Part shown: piece by piece, positions 5,945 to 10,823 of the stretch
Position numbering within the stretch: position 1 is the first letter of the stretch
Layout: each line of letters begins with the position of its first letter
From: JAEWSN01 sp038249175
Lineage (GTDB): Bacteria > Bacillota > Clostridia > DSM-8532
NCBI GenBank assembly: GCA_038249175.1
Contig: JBBRWP010000098.1
Location: 1 to 10,823 of the forward strand
Direction: 5' to 3'
DNA length: 10,823 nt
Notes under the pieces: generated by a model
Seen by the model: the letters and a program-made list of their open reading frames with translations, nothing else
Told to the model about the DNA's origin: nothing
The model's database searches: none
Made by a program: the position numbers and the translations under genes

Positions 5945-8143
5945 CTACACAATCCGTTTGAACCGTTTCTCAATCTCCGTTTTCGGGAAACGGATGAATA
6001 CAGGGCGTCCATGCACGCAGGTATAGGGATTCCCTAATCGTGACAGCTGCTCCAAGAGTGCCTGAATCTCCAGATTTCCCATATCCTGATGGGCTTTGAC
6101 AGCACCTTTGCAGGAAATGCTGTGAAGACGTTCATCGCTCATCCCTCCTGCATTTCGCTGCTCATGACCGGGCGTTTCGCAGACCACAGAAATGAGGTCT
6201 ACCTCACTGAGTTCTCCTTCAAACGCTGTGGGGATGGCGCGTACCAGGACAGTATTGCGTCCAAAAGGTTCCACCTCAAAACCAATACGGTTCAAATCTT
6301 CGTAACTGCTCTCTGCAATTTCAAATTCAAGTGCAGACAGGTTCAACGGGATGGGGGCCATCAATTGCTGCGAAGCTGCCTTGCCAGTCGCAAGGCTTTC
6401 TTTCAATGCATCAAAGCGGATGCGTTCATGCGCGGCGTGCTGATCCAGCAAGATCATTTCATCCATGGCTTGCAGTACAATATAAGTTCGAAACACCTGT
6501 CCAACAATAGTCATTTGCAACAGTGTGGGGTGCTTCACGGCCTCGAAGACCACTTCTTCTCCTTCACCAAAAATAGTTTGCGGTGCATGATATTGTGGAT
6601 GAAAGGCCACGGTGTCGTTACCGTCAACAGGTGCATCACCCTTGTTGCTGTCCGTCGTTTTCTCTGTTCGTTCGAATACATTCTGATTTCTTATTGGTAT
6701 AAAGCCCTCTTGTTGTGCCCCTTCTGTCGGTAGAGATTGTAACCCTGGTGCTTCGCCTTGATTCTGTTGGCATGCGGAAGTTCCAGTCTCCGGAGCATCC
6801 TTCACTGCAGCTTGTTTGTCCACATTACCCGCATCGTGCTCTTGTGTCCCTTTGATAAAGGGAGCATCCTGCACCGCTGAGAACTCTGCAGTATCTTTTG
6901 CCGCATTCCTTTGCACCTGATTGATGTAGGCATCGCTATTCAACGTCATATTATCCGCTGCATCACTCACTTTTTGCTTATGATTTCCAGTGTTATGAAG
7001 TTCAACCAATGTCGCATCTTCTCCCGCTGCTGCGCCCGACGCACTACTTATGGGCTTCTGAGACATTGTGTCCAGCATATATGCCGGCATCACTTCTGCC
7101 GTGCCACGCTCCGGTTTGGTCAATGACTGCACCGGTGCAAAGCCGGAAATGATGGCGCCTTGCATCAGGGCATTTTTCACGCCGCCGTAAACTGCTGAAA
7201 AAACTACTTGTTCCTCAGAAAAGCGCACCTCCAATTTTGAGGGATGGACATTGACATCCACCCGAAAAGGCGGCACATTCAGCACGATAACTGCAAATGC
7301 GAACTGTCTGGTCATTAAGAGCGTTTTATAGGCTTCATCCAGAGCGGCTGTCATGCTGCGACTTTGGATATAACGCCGATTCATTAAAAATGTTTGCCTT
7401 GCCCTGTTTCCTCTGGCAATGACGGGCTTGCCCACAAAACCGTTCACAGTGATACCTTCATAGGTATAAGAAAGCGGCAGCAGGGCAGCTGCGGTTTCTT
7501 TTCCGTACAAACTGTAGATGGTACTGGTCAAGTCACCGTTTCCAGGGGTTCTCAGGATTTGCACCCCATTGGCACTCAACTGAAAAGACACGTTCGGGTG
7601 TGCCAAGGCCAAGCGCTCCAGCACATCGGCCACCCGTGCGGTTTCCGTGGTATCCTTTTTAAGAAATTTATACCGTGCAGGGGTGTTATAAAAGAGATCG
7701 CGCACCATAAAGGTGGTTCCTACCGGGCAGCCGACCGGTTCCACAGAAATCAATTGGCTGCCTTCAACCACCACCTTTGTCCCATTCGCTGCATCCGCTG
7801 TTTTTGTCTGCATTTCCAGTCGGGATACCGAGGCAATACTGGCCAGGGCTTCTCCGCGAAAACCCATGCTCTCAATATTGTCCAAATCATCAATCTGCCG
7901 AATTTTACTGGTCGCATGGCGCTCAAAAGCCAATGTCACATCGTCCTGTTCCATCCCGGAACCGTTGTCCGAAACGCGAATCAGTTTAACCCCGCCACTG
8001 CGAATTTCTACCTGCACTTGTGTTGCGCCGGCGTCCACCGCGTTTTCAACCATTTCTTTGACCACAGAAGAAGGGCCTTCAACCACTTCGCCGGCAGCAA
8101 TCTGGTTGGCTGTTTTTTCGTCTAGCACAATAATATTTCCCAT
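5945..8143 (-). CDS. mutL: DNA mismatch repair endonuclease MutL
   Basis: MutL is recruited by mismatch-bound MutS and nicks the new strand. The 732-residue protein has an N-terminal GHKL ATPase with Glu30, Asn34 (KEMVENAVDAGA), DNGSGM (59-64), RHATSKI and SMGFRGEALASI. A long polar linker (roughly 345-535) is rich in Ala, Gln, Asp and Thr and probably disordered. The C-terminal endonuclease domain begins with DQHAAHE (567-573), then QQLMAP (592-597) where clamp-binding motifs sit in the family, then the metal-site residues Cys678, Cys709 and His711 in SCKGAVKAH and CVHGRP. This is the MutH-independent type. Two departures from common motifs are seen: GEVVEGP instead of GEVVERP near residue 23, and Asp578 where the DQHA motif usually ends in Glu. 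The start ATG has AGCAGG eight bases upstream. It lies 78 bp after mutS. Confidence 0.98.
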   Translation of the reverse strand: MGNIIVLDEKTANQIAAGEVVEGPSSVVKEMVENAVDAGATQVQVEIRSGGVKLIRVSDNGSGMEQDDVTLAFERHATSKIRQIDDLDNIESMGFRGEALASIASVSRLEMQTKTADAANGTKVVVEGSQLISVEPVGCPVGTTFMVRDLFYNTPARYKFLKKDTTETARVADVLERLALAHPNVSFQLSANGVQILRTPGNGDLTSTIYSLYGKETAAALLPLSYTYEGITVNGFVGKPVIARGNRARQTFLMNRRYIQSRSMTAALDEAYKTLLMTRQFAFAVIVLNVPPFRVDVNVHPSKLEVRFSEEQVVFSAVYGGVKNALMQGAIISGFAPVQSLTKPERGTAEVMPAYMLDTMSQKPISSASGAAAGEDATLVELHNTGNHKQKVSDAADNMTLNSDAYINQVQRNAAKDTAEFSAVQDAPFIKGTQEHDAGNVDKQAAVKDAPETGTSACQQNQGEAPGLQSLPTEGAQQEGFIPIRNQNVFERTEKTTDSNKGDAPVDGNDTVAFHPQYHAPQTIFGEGEEVVFEAVKHPTLLQMTIVGQVFRTYIVLQAMDEMILLDQHAAHERIRFDALKESLATGKAASQQLMAPIPLNLSALEFEIAESSYEDLNRIGFEVEPFGRNTVLVRAIPTAFEGELSEVDLISVVCETPGHEQRNAGGMSDERLHSISCKGAVKAHQDMGNLEIQALLEQLSRLGNPYTCVHGRPVFIRFPKTEIEKRFKRIV

Positions 8144-8221
8144 GAGATAAGCCTGCTTTCAAATTATCCAAGAGTTCTATCCTGCTGGGGCTGTCAGTGT
8201 CTCATGCTACGCAGCATCCTG

Positions 8222-10816
8222 CTACTTTAGCTTCTGGTGTAAGCGATACATCTGGTTCATTGCATCCAGCGGGGTCACCGCTGTTGGATCAAAGGCCCTC
8301 AGTTCCGTCAGCACATCTTGTTCTGCCTTTGTTAAAGACACCGTTGCTGTCAGGTCCAACTGCCCTTCCACCTGGCGTCTCATTTTTTTTCTGCTGCCAT
8401 GCCGCAAGATGTCTGCTTCATCCAGTTCATCCAGCAGCACCCTTGCCCGCAATATCACGGGTTCCGGAATGCCAGCCAGGCGGGCCACTTCTATCCCATA
8501 ACTTTCATCAGCACCGCCGCGGATTATTTTGTGCAGAAAAACAATATCTTCCCCTTTACGGCGCACCGTCACACAGTAGTTTCGGACGCCATGCAGGCGA
8601 CTTTCCAGTTCCGTCAATTCATGATAGTGCGTCGCAAAAAGGGTTCTTGCCCCCAAACGCACACGGTCGTTGATGGCCTCCACTACTGCCCAGGCAATGG
8701 CCAGACCATCATAAGTGGACGTTCCCCGCCCAATCTCATCCAGGATGAGGAGGCTTTTTGGTGTGGCATTTTGTAAAATATTGGCCATTTCTGACATTTC
8801 CACCATAAAAGTACTCTGTCCGCTGGCCAAATCGTCGGAAGCGCCTACGCGGGTAAAAATACGATCGGCCACGGATATAGTGGCCGCCTCCGCTGGTACA
8901 AAACTGCCCATTTGCGCCATCAGCGTAATAATAGCCACCTGCCGCATATAGGTGGATTTACCCGCCATATTCGGACCGGTCAACACGATGGTGCGGTTTT
9001 CATCGGTATCCAGCAATGTGTCGTTCGGCGTAAACCGTTCTTCCGTCAGCAATTTTTCTATGACAGGATGCCTGCCGGCCTTGATTTCTATCATTCCGTC
9101 CTCAGAAAGCTGTGGTCGACAGTAGTTCTCGCGGTCAGCAGTTTCCGCCAGAGAGACCAACGCATCCAACGCGGCCAGCGCGGCAGCGGTTTGACGTATG
9201 GTGTCGGCGTGTCCGGCCGCTTCATCGCGCACCTGACAAAACAAATCATACTCCAACTGTACAATGCGTTGCTCCGCCCCCAGAATCAGGTCCTCAAGCC
9301 GCTTCAATTCCGGGGTGGAAAAGCGTTCACAGTTTACAAGCGTTTGCCGGCGCACGTAGTCTTCCGGTGCAGCCGCGGCATTGGCTTTGGTTATTTCAAT
9401 AAAATAACCAAAATTGTCATTAAAACGAATTTTCAAGCTGCGAATGCCTGTCCGTTCGCGCTCGGCTGCTTCCATTTTGGCAATCCAGTCTTTCCCTTCC
9501 GTTCGTGCACGGCGCAGTTCATCGACGGTTTCATGAAACCCATCCCGTATCAGACCGCCTTCTTTCAACCCAAGGGGCGCTTCAGGAGACAAGCTGTCAA
9601 GAATTAGCCTGCTGTACGCTTCTAAAGCATCAGTGCTGTCATACAGGCGTTTTAGAGCCTCGCTTTCCAAAGCGCTCATTGTTTGCAGCAGGGCTGGCAG
9701 TTTTTCCGCCGATACGGCAATGGCCAATAAATCCCTGGCGTGACACAATCCCGATGACAAGCGACCCGCAAGCCTTTCTAAATCATAAATGCCGCGTAAC
9801 ATATCCATCAATTCGTTTCGCAGCATAAAGCGCTCTTTCAACTCTGCCACAGCATCAAGTCGCTGCCCAATATCTTCTGTATCCAACAGCGGCTGTTCCA
9901 GCCACTTTCTCAGCATACGCCCACCCATGGAAGTGGCTGTTTTGTCCAGTACCCAAAGCAAAGAACCCCTTTTTTTGGCATCCCGCAGGGTTTCTGTCAA
10001 CTCCAGATTGCGGCGTGAAGCACTGTCAATGGCCATAAACGCTTCCAGCGTATAGGTACTTACTTTCTGTATGGGGTTCTGGCTTTCTTTTTGATTCTCC
10101 GCCAAATAAGCCAACAACATACCGGATGCATTTTGTGCCAGGTCCCAACCTTTTGGAAACTGGTGCACAAAGGGCTTAATAAAACTTTGAATATTTTCCG
10201 TTTCTGAAACAAATGCAGATACAGCCGTTGTCCGCAGGTTCAAATGGTCCCGAAGTGGTTGGGTCAGGCGTTTATTTTCTTGTAGTATAGGGTGAACCAG
10301 CAGTTCTGCCGGCCGATACCGGGCCACTTCATCGATGACATGACGTAAGGCATTCCCCCACGTTACTTGCGTGGTGTAAAACTCACCGGTCGTCACATCG
10401 GCCACTGCCACACCATAAGCTTCTCCCGTTTTGACCACGGCCATGAGGAAGTTGTTCTTTTTTTCGTCCAGCATGCCCAATTCTGTCACTGTACCGGGGG
10501 TAATGACCCGTGTCACATCCCGTTTTACAATGCCTTTGGCCACTGAAGGGTCTTCCATCTGGTCACAGATGGCCACTTTATACCCTTTTTGTATCAGGCG
10601 GGCAATGTAATTATGGGCCGCATGAAACGGGACGCCGCACATGGGTGCGCGCACTTCCTGACCGCAATCTCTGCCCGTCAGTGTAATCTCCAACTCACGA
10701 GATGCGGTGATGGCATCATCAAAAAACATTTCATAAAAATCACCAAGTCTAAAAAACAATATGTTTTCAGGGTATTTTTCTTTGATTTGCACATATTGTT
10801 TCATCAAAGGAGTCAT
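8222..10816 (-). CDS. mutS: DNA mismatch repair protein MutS
   Basis: MutS is the dimeric sensor of mismatches and small loops; it clamps DNA and recruits MutL. The 864 residues seen match the usual length. Domain I has the mismatch wedge Phe27-Tyr-Glu29 in RLGDFYEMF. The connector and lever/clamp domains follow. The ABC ATPase has Walker A GPNMAGKST (614-622, Lys620), Walker B LLILDEIGRG (Asp693, Glu694), TSTYDG and ATHYHEL. A helix-turn-helix dimer region follows, and QLDLT (819-823) resembles the clamp-binding motif of the MutS tail. The start is uncertain. The ATG at 10814-10816 is the first in the window, but the frame continues to the edge as S-E upstream of it, and relatives have a few residues before TPMMQQY, so the real start is probably just outside. 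No upstream binding site can be seen. Confidence 0.98.
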   Translation of the reverse strand: MTPLMKQYVQIKEKYPENILFFRLGDFYEMFFDDAITASRELEITLTGRDCGQEVRAPMCGVPFHAAHNYIARLIQKGYKVAICDQMEDPSVAKGIVKRDVTRVITPGTVTELGMLDEKKNNFLMAVVKTGEAYGVAVADVTTGEFYTTQVTWGNALRHVIDEVARYRPAELLVHPILQENKRLTQPLRDHLNLRTTAVSAFVSETENIQSFIKPFVHQFPKGWDLAQNASGMLLAYLAENQKESQNPIQKVSTYTLEAFMAIDSASRRNLELTETLRDAKKRGSLLWVLDKTATSMGGRMLRKWLEQPLLDTEDIGQRLDAVAELKERFMLRNELMDMLRGIYDLERLAGRLSSGLCHARDLLAIAVSAEKLPALLQTMSALESEALKRLYDSTDALEAYSRLILDSLSPEAPLGLKEGGLIRDGFHETVDELRRARTEGKDWIAKMEAAERERTGIRSLKIRFNDNFGYFIEITKANAAAAPEDYVRRQTLVNCERFSTPELKRLEDLILGAEQRIVQLEYDLFCQVRDEAAGHADTIRQTAAALAALDALVSLAETADRENYCRPQLSEDGMIEIKAGRHPVIEKLLTEERFTPNDTLLDTDENRTIVLTGPNMAGKSTYMRQVAIITLMAQMGSFVPAEAATISVADRIFTRVGASDDLASGQSTFMVEMSEMANILQNATPKSLLILDEIGRGTSTYDGLAIAWAVVEAINDRVRLGARTLFATHYHELTELESRLHGVRNYCVTVRRKGEDIVFLHKIIRGGADESYGIEVARLAGIPEPVILRARVLLDELDEADILRHGSRKKMRRQVEGQLDLTATVSLTKAEQDVLTELRAFDPTAVTPLDAMNQMYRLHQKLK

Positions 10817-10823
10817 TTCAGAC

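Noticed and set aside
7394..8125. 243-codon frame antisense to mutL
   Set aside because: It lies wholly inside the certain mutL gene, and its His/Arg-rich translation is typical of an antisense shadow.
8912..9607. 231-codon frame antisense to mutS
   Set aside because: It lies wholly inside mutS, opposite the ATPase and core domains. It has no binding site or family match.

Overview
The window is ordinary bacterial chromosome. It most resembles a low-to-medium GC member of the Bacillota. The run mutS, mutL, miaA, hfq on one strand is the usual order in Clostridia and Negativicutes, and MutL carries the metal-dependent endonuclease site found in bacteria that lack MutH. I cannot fix the genus from sequence alone. 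No transposase, integrase, phage gene, CRISPR array, tRNA or rRNA was seen.

Layout, right to left on the minus strand: mutS (8222-10816, start at the window edge), mutL (5945-8143) and miaA (4960-5898) are closely packed and probably form one operon. The fourth expected member, hfq (4105-4362), is set apart by about 600 bp with no convincing gene. On the plus strand lies ychF (2704-3798), which converges on hfq; a long bidirectional terminator hairpin separates them. Left of ychF, on the minus strand, are rluB (1134-1865) and a polytopic membrane protein of unknown function (150-1055), probably co-transcribed.

Functionally, MutS finds mismatches and MutL nicks the new strand. MiaA starts the i6A37 tRNA modification, Hfq is the RNA chaperone for small RNAs, YchF is a ribosome-associated ATPase, and RluB makes a pseudouridine in 23S rRNA. 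The theme is DNA repair plus RNA and translation maintenance.

The most unusual part is the 838-bp intergenic region between rluB and ychF (1866-2703). It holds a chain of near-perfect short-loop hairpins (1918-2035) in which most neighbouring stems share two bases, a second hairpin cluster (2171-2283), another long stem (2412-2456), and an imperfect direct repeat. Where the stems are imperfect, most of the departures are G-U pairs if the plus strand is the RNA. A perfect TATAAT sits just before the chain. This suggests an unrecognised plus-strand structured RNA, or a palindromic repeat element. A homology and covariation search is needed to choose between them.
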